From: Azolla caroliniana
Lineage: Eukaryota > Polypodiophyta
NCBI GenBank assembly: GCA_043228905.1
Contig: JBHGNT010000002.1
Coordinates: forward strand, 24,428,001 to 24,492,000
Direction: 5' to 3'
Length of the DNA: 64,000 nt
Shown one piece after another: positions 35,201-46,143 of the stretch. Below the pieces are notes generated by a model. It was not told the origin of the DNA and searched no databases. It saw only the letters and a list, made by a program, of their open reading frames with translations. The first letter of the stretch is position 1. The number at the start of each line of letters is the position of its first letter. Position numbers and translations under genes: made by a program.

Positions 35201-38200
35201 GCATGTACTCCACAAAGTTAATTTACTCGGCATTACAGGATTAAGTTATTCAGTATCTCAAAAAATTAGACATACCACAACAGAAGTCCGAGTAAGAATG
35301 ATGGCATCCAAAAACTCTTTCAAATCCTGTTTTCGAGCATTCAGTCAGGTTATGTTGGATGAACAATATAAATAATGAAAATAAAGAAAATGGTCTATAA
35401 TGAGCACAAACCTGAGATATAACCTTGGACGTCAAATCTGGGTTTTCTTCCATTAAAAGAGCAGCAAGATCAGTCAATTGGCCTGATGGCTTGCAGTACA
35501 AAAGCAATAAATTCCTAAATGTTTCGGGTGGGAATGGTGGATTCTGCATGATACTGTTATCAATCAAGATATATCCATCTGAGGAGATACAATAAAGAGA
35601 TCATCTGCATTGTATGATATATCCTTATCAATTATGCATGACCATTCCATGTGAGTGAATATAATGTGTCTTTTTATGATGAGACAAATCAAATGTAGAT
35701 TTTAATAAAAATTAATTCCGTGTCACAGGTCATTTTGACCTTTACAAGACATCAATAAATCTTTACTTCATTCTTTCTCTATTTCTAAGACCAAGAAATG
35801 TCACCTGTAAAAGAAAATTCAGTTTACGGAATCCAGCAGCAGGATCCACATCCATGTAAAATAATGCTTGATTGTGTAGTGTCACCTGTTTAGTCATTGG
35901 AAGATATACTAAAAGATCTTGATCAATACAACCCTTTGAACTGGAAAAGGAAAAATATTCAAGCACTGAAATGTAAAAATTTAACTGTCAAATATAGGCC
36001 CACTGAAAGCTGGTTTGTAGAAATAAAAGGAATGACTGCAGGTAATTTGATAATATCCTTTATAAAGAGATTACAGCATGCTGATGCAGCTTAAAACAGC
36101 GCTATTAAGTCATGAATGTGAGTACATGAGGAAATTGTTGTCCAATTTGCAGCCAATGAGCTATCTCTCTTCCTGGAAGTCCTTAATCTTTTTCACTCAC
36201 CATTTTCTGATTCTTGCATTATATATATCCAGAATGTTCTACAGATGTTTGAAGTTTGGGGTGAAGTATTACAGAGTCAAGTTCTTCTTCAGTCCGCGGT
36301 GGCATATCATTTATAGTGACTTTTGCAGCATCAATGTTTCCAGTAGCATATTCAATTGCTGCCTGCATAAACAATTTGCATGAGAAATTAAAATGCCTTC
36401 AGTAACTTACACACGGAATAGTTCAGCTCAAGTATTAATATAGAATAAGATATACTACAGAGACCTTTAGGTTGAAGGCATCCACAAGTTTTGACGATTT
36501 GAGAGTGTGACTATTTCCCACACTACAAAGCTCCATACCTTCCACATGACTATAAGGTACAAAAGGCACATGAAAAACTTACATTTGTGATTTTAAAGGA
36601 AAAAAGTTCAAAATACCCCCTAGCTTACCCAAATGCCCCTGGTCATATCCCCCTAGCTCCATACCTTCCACATGACGTTGAAGTACAAAACACGCATTAA
36701 GACTTATACTTGCTATTTTATAGGGAAAAAGTTTAAAATACTCCCTCCATTTCCTTATCCAAATGCACCTGAGAAGGAGACGGTGAATCCATGTAATTGC
36801 CATAGTTTAGCCAAAGGGGATGAATCGATTATATAATTTCTCAAAATAATATATATGGTCTCTTGAGAGGGCTTCAGCAAGGGCATTTGGGAAATATTGA
36901 AAACTCAGGTATTTCCAACTTTTTCCCTATTTTAAATGTCACAAACTATAGTTATATCAATTAAACCATACCTTCCTATGCTCAGTTCTGGATACTCTTG
37001 TAAGCCGTTCTCGATCATCTCTGACAAAATCTTCAAAGCTGCCCAAATGTTTGAATTCGTCTGAAAATGTGTCATGCGAATATCATTAAATGACATAAAA
37101 TAATAAATGTTTACCTTCAACATAGCGCTTTAGTTGATAGAAGCAAAGCGCTCTATTGTAGGCCAAATCAGGCTGCAAACGCACAAGTCATCAGCACTTG
37201 AATACACTCTTATATCCTTGTAGAAGTAACATTAAGAAATACCTGAAATTCCATAGCACCTGATGCATCTTCAAACTTCTCAAGTGCTTCCTCATAGGCT
37301 TCCTCCTGCATAACCAAACAAAAATGAATTCTGAGGTTACAACATTCGCTTCAGTAGGAAAGAGATGGTTAACAAAATGTGTTTTCTGCACTTGCAATGC
37401 TTCACGGATGACTGTGTAAGTCGAGTTTCCAGAGAAGATGAGCACAAAAGAAGATGTGGCATCATGTTATCGATTCTAGCAGGATATTCTAGAGGGTTCC
37501 TATTATTGGTCATGGCGCACTTATATTTGATTCTGTACGTTGGAATTTCAGATTCTGTGAAAAGTGCAATTTAAAGTAGTGCGCTGAATATTGCATAAAT
37601 CAAAATTTATTCTAATATGTATGAAGCTACATTAAGCAGATCCCTCGACATCATCTTCAATGTTATTCAAACCAATTCTTGAATGTTGCAAAAAACACCA
37701 CGCACTTCAGATCATGTAAAAAACCTTTACTGCAGTCTGCTATTATAGATTCATCAAGATCATCTTCAATGTTCTTGAATCGATTTGTGAATGTTGAAAT
37801 GTACAAAAGATTAACTTTTTTAAAACAAGTTGCGATTAGCATGTAAACATTAAAATATGAATGAAATCCGAAGAGAATATATGTTTGACCTTATATAAAC
37901 AGCATCCCAAGTTTACTACAGCATCAAAGTTCTCTTGCGAACTGTTCTCCCATATCTGTCTGCTTCCTTAATGTACCAAAATACAAATATTGAAGAGATC
38001 ATAATTCCACTCAGATATATGTTTGAGATCACTTAACAATATAGCACAATCTTGAAATACAGACGAGATCATCTGAAAACATTGTAAGACACTGCAAAAA
38101 TATGTACGAGATAATTTGAAGATATTTCAGAATAATGCAGGAATATGTGGGAGATCATTTGATGACACAATTGCGTACAGCAAAAATATGTATACATAAT

Positions 38201-40120
38201 TTGATGGCATAATAGCATAATGATATCAAAGAATTGCATCATAATAGTAATGATATTGTTGAATTTCATACCTATTGTATTTTGACAGAATTATAGCATA
38301 AGGCAGAAACATGCAAAACATAATTTAAAGAGATTATAACATAACAATATTATTGATGATACCTATTGGATTTAAATGCATTTTAGAATAATGATATCAT
38401 AGAATATCATACATATTAGATTTGAAGAGATTTTATAGCATTGTGATGTCATGATTCATAGAATAGCAAACCTATTGTATCATCTTGCTCGAATTTAATG
38501 CAAGCTTTCAAATTCTCTACTCTTTCTAGATTACCATCAATTGCATGGCATGCTTTTTCTGCTGCATCTAACATGGACGCCTGAACAAATTATATGAAGT
38601 AAGAAACATGCTTTTCAGATTTTCATTTACAGGCTAGTTCTTTGACATGACTGTACTACAAATTATAAGACTATAATGACCACCTTTTCATATTTTCATT
38701 TATCTGTTGCTTCATCATGTTAAACAATGTATCCTGAGAGATTATCCATGTACAATGTAAGTTAAAACAAGAAAACTTTACAACAAAATATACCTTATAT
38801 AAAGACTGGGCATGGTAAATTTGGTATTTCTGCTCCAGTGGATGTAATCGAACAAGCTTTTGGTACCTGAACCTCAAAAAATGGAATGAAGAATAAATGT
38901 CAGATCTCAGATCAGAATAAGAAAAAGAATGAAAGTAAAAGATGGAAGGTAAGAAAGGTTTTAAAACGTAGCATGTATCATTTCTGCACATAAAAATGCG
39001 AAATGCAAGTACAGAACGGAAAGAATGAAGCAAAAAAGCAAAAAAAAGTAGCATGTTCACAGAAGATTAATCAGAAATGAAAGTAGAAATGGAAAAGAAA
39101 GAATGGCACGTAAAGCACTCATATTTCCAGATTAGATTAATCAAAAATAGGAAAAAAAGTGGATTTTGAAGCAGAAAAAGTAGAAACAGGCACAAGAATT
39201 TGAAACAAGGGACGTCAAGTCAAAAGGTAGAATATAGCATATATTACAAAATGCTAATCAGAAAGAAAAGAAAGACATGGAATTTGTAAATCAAACGAAC
39301 GAATTTAGAAATATAGTAAGATTTATCAAAAAAGCAAAGTGAAATTTTGAAACAAAGTCAAGAATGCATGTAGCACAAGCATCAGACAAATCAATTTGAC
39401 ATGACATTGATCAGAATCAAATGAAAAACAATGTAAGCATCAAAAAACTGATTTGAAAATCAGAGTAACGATTTGAAACAAAGAAAGCATAAAACAAATC
39501 ACCTGAATTCTGTACTAAGAGTGATCAGGAAAAAAAAGGACAATGTATAAATCTTACACTGAAGCAGAAGCATCGTAGTTTCCAAGATAGTAATGGCAGT
39601 AAGCAAGGAGAGAGAGAGTAGCCTGACTGTCAGGAAATGAGACCATGACCTGGTCTTCGAGAAACCTGTAGATATCAAAGAAAGATGAAGAAGAAATAAG
39701 AAATTAAGGAAGCAGAATAAAGAATTACCTCATGGAAGGCAAGGATGATCTGAATATGAATAAAACGGGGAGAAATATATATATAGATATAGATATAGAT
39801 ATATATATTAACGGAGCGAGAGAGAGAGAGAGAGAGAGAGAGAAAGGTCCGAAGAAACGGAGAATGGAGAAATGAAAGAGGAAGAAAAGTGGATAGAGAG
39901 GGTGAGAGAATGAAGAAAGGAGAGAGGATGAGAAGAGAAAGACGAAGAAACAGTAGAGGTAAATAGAGGTTGACGAGAGAGAAAACGAAGAAACGAGAGA
40001 GACTGTGTGTGTGTATGTGAGAGAGAGAGAGACTTACTTGATAGCTTGGCTATGGTGAGAATCTCGGATGAATCCATAGAGCAGACCTGTAATGCTCCCT
40101 CCACCCTGTAGCTTCGCCAT
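32300..40120 (-). CDS. IFT70: intraflagellar transport protein IFT70 (TTC30 / DYF-1 / FAP259)
   Basis: TPR subunit of the IFT-B complex, which moves cargo along the axoneme. There are nineteen exons: 40120-40038, 39665-39558, 38866-38794, 38580-38472, 37966-37890, 37305-37243, 37172-37115, 37038-36972, 36549-36465, 36362-36273, 35885-35805, 35543-35412, 35326-35276, 34814-34671, 34214-34065, 33653-33528, 33206-33144, 33064-32852 and 32482-32300. All phases join, giving 651 residues against about 665 in animals. Family segments occur in order: YQKLVRLHP; VVNLGCCLYK; ALKILSEMIENGLQEYPEL; VTLHNQALFYMDVDP; PPFPPETFRNLLLLYCK; VWRLNVAHNFFMQ; AIVLANLCVSYIM; NLVIGTLYCTKQNFEFGISR; TWFYTKRCFLAL; and a final TISYEARLLK. 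The last 11 residues diverge from the family, so the true 3' end may lie in an unseen exon. Angiosperms lack this gene, so it implies flagellated sperm. Confidence 0.93.
34245..34560. repeat. fold-back MITE-like element in an IFT70 intron
   Basis: It lies in the intron between exons 14 and 15. The left end reads AAAAACTCTGAAATACCCC with CCAAATGCGCCTGAG further in. The right end holds the inverted counterparts GGGCATCTGTGAG and AACTCTGGGTATTTCTAAG. The same words occur at the ends of the element at 36721-36929, so the two are probably relatives. The ends are imperfect and I could not fix a target duplication. Confidence 0.5.
36529..36780. repeat. 126-bp tandem duplication taking in the start of IFT70 exon 9
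   Basis: AGCTCCATACCTTCCACATG occurs at 36529 and again at 36655. The first copy is the 5' end of exon 9 (36549-36465) with its splice acceptor; the second lies upstream in intron 8. Downstream words (AAGTACAAAA, GGAAAAAGTTYAAAATAC) also recur. The extra copy reads TTCAAC where the working acceptor has TTATAG, so it should not be spliced in. Confidence 0.75.
36721..36929. mobile_element. 209-bp MITE in IFT70 intron 8
   Basis: The ends TAGGGAAAAAGTTTAAAATAC and AGGTATTTCCAACTTTTTCCC-TA are imperfect inverted repeats. They are bounded by TTTTA at 36716-36720 and TTTTA at 36930-36934, a probable 5-bp target duplication, though such an A/T word is weak evidence by itself. Internal CCAAATGCACCTGAG pairs with CAAGGGCATTTGGG. 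It has no coding capacity. Confidence 0.6.
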
Positions 40121-40420
40121 GGCGACCGACTCACAGCAATGAGAGAGAAGAATCGAATGAGAGAGAGAGAGAGAAAGAAAGAAACAAAGAAACAAAGAAA
40201 GATATATATTAACGTCTTCTAAGAGGCCGAAAATGGCCTATACGTACATATAATACCAAACAAGAGATTTCATCTTAAAGTGTTGTCTCGTCGTTCAGAG
40301 GAAAAAGAAATGAATAGAGAAACCGAGAGAGTGAGAGAAAGAAAGAAAGAAAGATAAATTAACGTCTTTTAAGAGGCCAAAATGGCCTATAAGACCGAAT
40401 AAGAGAGAGAAAGAAAGTCA
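40121..40420 (-). promoter_or_regulatory. IFT70 promoter with repeated AACGTCTT...GGCC palindrome modules
   Basis: Upstream of the IFT70 ATG, the module AACGTCTTYTAAGAGGCC with a downstream GGCC occurs at 40211-40238 and 40361-40387, and a third, altered copy at 41184-41209. Each carries an inverted repeat: GGCCGAAAATGGCC, GGCCAAAATGGCC and GGCCAAAATTGGCC. AAAGAAAGATA precedes each module. The two near copies are 150 bp apart, so the arrangement looks like a tandem duplication of flanking DNA. Whether it binds a regulator is unknown. Confidence 0.45.
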
Positions 40421-41160
40421 CCAAGTTTTGGCAGAAACTCTGGAAACAACAACACGTGAGGCGATTTATCACGTTCCAATGGCTATTAATACATAAGTGC
40501 CTACCGGTGGGAGCATGGCAACGTGGGAACCTTAGCTCTCCTAATTGTGTAGAGTGCCCACATGCAGTAGAATCAATACGACATGCTTTGTGGGACTGCC
40601 CAACGTCCCATTGAATATGGTCGTGGATTGGCCACTTGTTGCAATTATGTCAGGTTCAAGGCTCAATCAAGTGGGGAAATATATGTTGGCTATCATGGCA
40701 GACCGCAATTGGCAGATACGAGCATCAGGATGAGGGGATGACTTTGGTGATAAAAGCACAAGAGGTCTTTTTCTCCTCTAATGGCAATGTCCACTCCACT
40801 CCTCTTAATGACAAATATCAAGAGATGTTGGAATTGGTCAGCCCAATAACTCTTTGGATTCTATGGAAACAACGATGTAGGTGAGTCTTCTCCAACCAAA
40901 CCGCACATCCAACAAGGTTACTGCAAGAGATATGGAGTGAAATTGGAGCCACTCTAAAGAGCCAATATGATGGCCTCAAGGACGGCTCTGAGGGAGTTGA
41001 AAGACAACGAATAGTCTTCATCCAACAATGGTCATCCTCTCCCTTTCTTGAGTCAATGGGCATCCACATAAGATGGAACTATCACGTCCCTTTAGGGATT
41101 TGTACATACTTATCACATTTGTAAATTTTTATAACTAATGGAAGGAGGTTTTTTTGGAAG
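40421..41160 (+). pseudogene. zf-RVT (reverse-transcriptase zinc-binding) remnant, copy A
   Basis: Broken frames on the plus strand resemble the zinc-binding region found after reverse transcriptase in plant LINE-like proteins. Readable pieces include FWQKLWKQQH, a CPHAVESIRHALWDCP-type Cys/His segment and ITLWILWKQRC. Frameshifts and stops separate them. The 3' end, TAACTAATGGAAGGAGGTTTT, matches that of the inverted copy at 46144-47600. No polymerase or endonuclease domain is visible. It appears to have split the promoter-module repeats upstream of IFT70. Confidence 0.7.
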
Positions 41161-41212
41161 AAAGAAAGAAAGATAAATATATTGACGTCTTCTACGGCCA
41201 AAATTGGCCACC

Positions 41213-41227
41213 AAGAGAGAGAGAGAG

Positions 41228-41261
<34 letters not shown>

Positions 41262-41660
41262 AAGAAGAAAGACAGAGACAAAGAGATTGTGTGTATAGCT
41301 CAGTTCGTAAGGTTGCCCAATGGAGACCCGGTGGACAGAGAGATTGTGTGTATAACTCAGTTCGTAAGGTTGCCCAATGGAGACCTGGTGGACAAAGAGA
41401 TTGTGTGTATAGCTCAATTCGTAAGGTTGCCCAATGGAGACCATGTGGATAGAGAGATTGTGTATAGCTCAATTCGTAAGGTTGCCCAATGGAGCCCAGG
41501 TGGTCATGGGTTTAACCCCTACATTCCACAGTGGCATCTAGTGAAATAAGAGAGAGAGTGTGTGTGTAGCTGAGCTAAACGTAGCTCAGTTGGTAAGGTT
41601 GCCCAATGGAATGACCAGGTGGTCATGGGTTCAACCCCTACATTCCAATCCACTATAGAG
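41213..41660 (+). repeat. array of tRNA-like SINE heads (57-bp units) after GA/GT microsatellites
   Basis: After (GA)n and (GT)n tracts (41213-41260), a 57-bp unit containing TAGCTCAGTTCGTAAGG and TTGCCCAATGGAGACC starts at 41282, 41339, 41396 and 41453. The fourth unit continues into CATGGGTTTAACCCCTAC. A separate full unit at 41580-41650 has TAGCTCAGTTGGTAAGG and GGTTCAACCCC. These fit the pol III A box (TRGYNNARNNG) and B box (GGTTCRANNCC) at tRNA-like spacing. The picture is of a tRNA-derived SINE whose A-box half was multiplied in tandem. Confidence 0.75.
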
Positions 41661-41664
41661 TAAT

Positions 41665-41765
41665 AGAGAGGTGGGAAATTTGGGTTTCGAACCCAAGATG
41701 TCCCAAGATGTACTACTAATAGTGTAAACGACTTACTTACCACTAGGGTAAGCTAATTACCATAA
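41665..41765 (-). repeat. second tRNA-like SINE, inverted, copy 1
   Basis: On the minus strand TAGCTTACCCTAGTGGTAAG (A-box-like, complement of about 41736-41755) is followed by GGTTCGAAACC (B box, complement of 41683-41693), which fits GGTTCRANNCC perfectly. The order and spacing are tRNA-like. A related copy lies at 61028-61122. It sits tail to tail with the plus-strand SINE at 41580-41650. Confidence 0.7.
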
Positions 41766-41772
41766 AAATAAG

Positions 41773-44700
41773 ACATGTGTGTGAGTGTGCATGTGTGTAT
41801 ATCTCGAGAGGAGTGAGAGGGAGAGAGACCCCGAAGTTGCTCAATTTGTTGGATCAATGTGGGTGGGTGTTTGTTGTGAACGCCCCCTTTCTCCGTTGAT
41901 TCACGAAAACTCTCCCAAAAAGCAGATAGTTTTGATTGCATGAAAAATGCAAAAGACAACACGTACCATTGCTGATACCCTGTTTGTATGAATAAATCCG
42001 AGGGGTAATTTCATCGTTATGAAAAAAAACTTAATAGGGGTGCATCCTTTCCCCTCTAAAAACCGACGTATAGCTAGTGCATGTGTGCTATTTCTGATCT
42101 ACTTAGCATGAAGAATAAATATATTTATATACTTTGTTGGGGCCAATTCACGTGATGCCTTATGATGCTGACACAATTGGCATCTTGTTGGTTACAAGAA
42201 CATGGCTTCAAACAAAATTGAATTGTCGAACACATGGTGTGTCCAAATCTGCCATGTGTCTAGTCAATCAAATAATACTTCCAAGGACTTGGCATAGGTC
42301 TTTTCTGAACATCAACGCTACTCTTATTAACCAAATCAACTCATAATAGGTGTTTGCAATGAATGCACACAATGTGTGATATGCTTGGTGTGAAATTAAA
42401 TCATAAATTTTTGGAAAAAGGAAAAAAGAAAAAAAATCATAAATGTGCTTTGAATATGTAATTTATTCAAAAAGATATCCATAAATCATGCGATGATCTC
42501 ATTTTTGTTAGACTTGATTGGTGCTAATCACATGCAATGGTGCGATTTTTAGTTTGTTTTGTGGGTTGCGAGAAGATCATGGAAGGGGTTGAGGTAGGAT
42601 TAACAAACTAATAGCATTAAAGATATTAAGACATGTTGAGTGGATTGCGAAGAGATTAATGGAAACATTAGGATGCCATATAATATCTAATTCAAAGGGA
42701 TGAACTATGAGGATGGTTTTGGTTATTGCTCTAGACCATTCATCAATATCATGATTATTGTGCGAGCTTAATTAAGATTTTGATACATGCTTGATTGCTC
42801 GTTGATGCCATCATAGTTTTTTTTTCATGCAAGGATGTTATAGTCTAATAATTAATTGCCATAACAGCATCCTTGAAGAGTCTGACGTGACCTATGAAAC
42901 TTTGTTCCGAAACAAAACATTCATACTTCCTCATATAAGCTTTGTGAATACGAGGAATGTACATTCGATTAACTCCCATTTAGAGAATAAATTTGTCTCA
43001 ATATCAATTTCTTGAAGTTCATACAAGAATAGAGTTTTCAAAGCACATGAAACTTTTCGCCCATATAAAATTATGTGCAAGGGTAGGCTCGATAATCTAC
43101 GTTCCTATGGAAAAAAGTGTACATAAAAACAACGTGCTTTATAAAGCATTCTGATCTACAAATCATTTTTGCACTTACATGTTGCTTCAGTGGGTGGATA
43201 ACAATTTTCGCATGTGCATGATCTCTATGGTTAACACAATGACTTTGACGAACAACACATCAAAGCCCATTGCTTAAACGTGGAATCAACAACCTTACAT
43301 TTCAAATCTCAAGCTTAAACCATGTATACACCAAAATACATTTGAATTTCAAAGTTTCAATGAAGTAGGTAAAGGAATAAGTAAACAATCATTTGTGGTG
43401 AGATCTAAAATCTCTTATATAAAGCTATAAAGTTAGTGCTTTTACACTCTACATGACATACGGTGTCTTGTTTTATATAAACGCATGTGGCGTGCATGAG
43501 AGAGACTGAGAGAGATTTAGTGCAGGTCATCAGTTGGTAAAGGTTGTTCAACAAAGGCAATAAGGGCGTGCACTCTATCCTTACACTCCCGAAGGCCAAG
43601 TATGGGGAACAGTATAAATATGTTTCAACGGTACGGTTTCTTGTCCCTTCAACCATCAAACTGGCATAGAACATTGTCACATTTTGATTTATGTAGGACT
43701 AGAATTATTGAATGTTTGGGTGTGGCTGCATTATTAAGTCTATGGCACTAACTTTATATTTTCACATTACTATTCAATACACATAGATGAATTTTGTAAT
43801 GTGAATGAAAATCAAGGGCATGCTCATGAGTACATATTTTCATGAGTTGGCAAAATGTTGTTCCATAATAAAAGTGTAAGAAAATACATGTATTGCCATT
43901 GTTTACAATATGAGCCTCTCTAGTGCGCCGAATTAAACTGTAGCAACTTGACATACGTTGAGATATATGGTCAAATCAAGAATCATAATCAAGATTGAGC
44001 TTTAATCGACGATCTCTAATATATTAAATTGGGAATTATTAACAAGATCAAGTACCAACTTCAAGTTGCAACACTAGGATCATGAGTTAATGTTTGGTAT
44101 TGACATCACCACAGGATGTTCGATCAAGATCAACACTAGATAAAACGACAATGATTTGTTTCTAATCGTTGTACTCTTAAGGGAAACTAAGAAATTTGTT
44201 CATGTCAACATGATATAGCCATTTCTTTTGGAGTAAGTTGCTAATGTGTATAATCTAGTACAAGATCAATATCGAATGTATAGGCTTCAAATCGTGGCTT
44301 GCAAGCTTGGAAGCACATGATTACATGACATAGTAATGTTGATACTCACATATGCATGTAATCTAGTTGTAGTTAAATCTTCCACAATGATTTGTCAAGG
44401 AACCAACTCTTTTACATAAGTGATGTTTAAAGGCAATGTTATGAGAGAATGGTTAACATGTAATTTACACTTTAACATATATAATTAAAATGCATGCTCA
44501 TATGCTTATGATGATATTCCATCTTAATGATTTTTTGCCAACTGATACACAACCATAACATTGAAGTTAGTGTCAGTTAGAAGGCCAACATGAGCTTGGA
44601 TGCTAAGGGAGATCATAAACTACATGGAAATGTTTTTGAATATTCATGATCAATGCATGACTTGAGAGTTGTACTCGATGGGATGGTTTGTAAGCATGAT

Positions 44701-46143
44701 AAGACACCAACATCTAGAAATATCGCTTGCATTTGATAAATGTTTCACTCTTTATCTTAAAGTTTGCAATTTGTCTCCTTCTATCTAGTGCACCTAGTTG
44801 ACTATAGTAGAAATCATGAGCTTCAATGTTTACATTCCCTTGTCTTTTCCTTGAGGTTATTTTTTGTTTCTTTAAAAAAATCGTAGCTAGCAGTTTTAAA
44901 CATCAAGCAAATAGGTTCGTTCCATAATAAAACAACAGGCACATGATAAATTGAATCTAAATAATAAAATATTGATTATAGAAATGCTTATTTTGAAGGG
45001 AGGAGAGGGTTAACCAGACTCAAGAGAGAGAGAGAAAAAAAAGAATTACAGGGATGAAAAAAGGGAGGTCATTTTGATCTTTTAGAGGTAGCACAGATTG
45101 TGTCATAATTAAGATATATGCACAAAGTTCTCATGTTCAATGGTAGACTTGGAGGGAAGGCATATCGAGGGAAGTTCAAAGGCAATGTTAATATAAGAGT
45201 TCTACTTATTGTAGCAAGTGGAGACTTTGCAAATCGTTCTCCCTATTGATGGGCGCTTCAACATGTCCCCTGACCCATGGATAAGGGGCTAAAGCACTAA
45301 AAACATGTTAGTGAGATGAAAAGGTTATAGATGAAAAAATTAGATGGATGGAGAGAATGAATTGGTTTTATACAAAAGAATAATAAAAAGTTATATTCTT
45401 TATATGAAAGAAAATGAGTTGCTAAAAATATGAATATATATATATATATATATATAATAGAGATACAAGGAGAACTAGGGTTAACAACGAGTTACATGGT
45501 TTTGAAAAGAGGAAAATGGTTGTGGAGAGATAATGAGGGTTTTAAGCAATTTTGCAAAGGACTAGACAAGCGAAAAGAAGATTGTTTGCGCTCATCTTAC
45601 ACACCTATTTCTCAAACCACTGCTCACTGTTTAATGCTGCTTGATACTCTATCCCCTAGGCATTTAATGTAGTCTTGTGGGCCATGTTTTATATCAGTGT
45701 ATCCATTAACAACAACGATGTTGTGAGCACAATGAAGGTTGCTAAGTTGTTGCCATAGTAGCAATATGCTTCGGGGTAGATGTATGCATGATTGAAAGGT
45801 GAATTTAGTATGTGCTTAACGAGTGCACTATGACTTGTGTCACTTGAGAGGAATCTTTAATGGGTGAAGAATTGTGTTGTCTCTAGTTGTTTTATGGTGG
45901 TTGTATGATGTGAATGTGAGAGTATTAATAGATGTCTCCCACTGTGTTGCTCAAATGTGTCAATGTAGTTTGTTTTTTGTTTTTTTTTAAAACTACACCA
46001 AAGTTTCCATTACTAATCCAATAAGCGTATACAAGACATATAATGATACAATCTAGTGGCGGGTAAGATATGCCCCATTATGTCATAATTGAAACCAACC
46101 TCCACATATGGAGGAAACAACCATCGAGAGGGTACATATTACC
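41773..46143. other. intergenic DNA, no gene seen
   Basis: AT-rich sequence with no family motif in any frame. A (TA)n tract lies at 45432-45456. Open frames are all short (under 95 residues) and look random. Confidence 0.4.

Noticed and set aside
36994-37063. A longer IFT70 exon 8 starting at 37062
   Set aside because: That acceptor puts the next residues out of frame; the acceptor before 37038 restores phase and the family sequence ALKILSEMI.
41282-41510. Regular 57-bp repeats that look like a CRISPR array
   Set aside because: Units are contiguous with no unique spacers, contain pol III box sequences, and the genome is eukaryotic.
41580-41650. A genuine tRNA gene
   Set aside because: A and B boxes are present, but I could not pair an acceptor stem or define an anticodon arm; a SINE head fits better.
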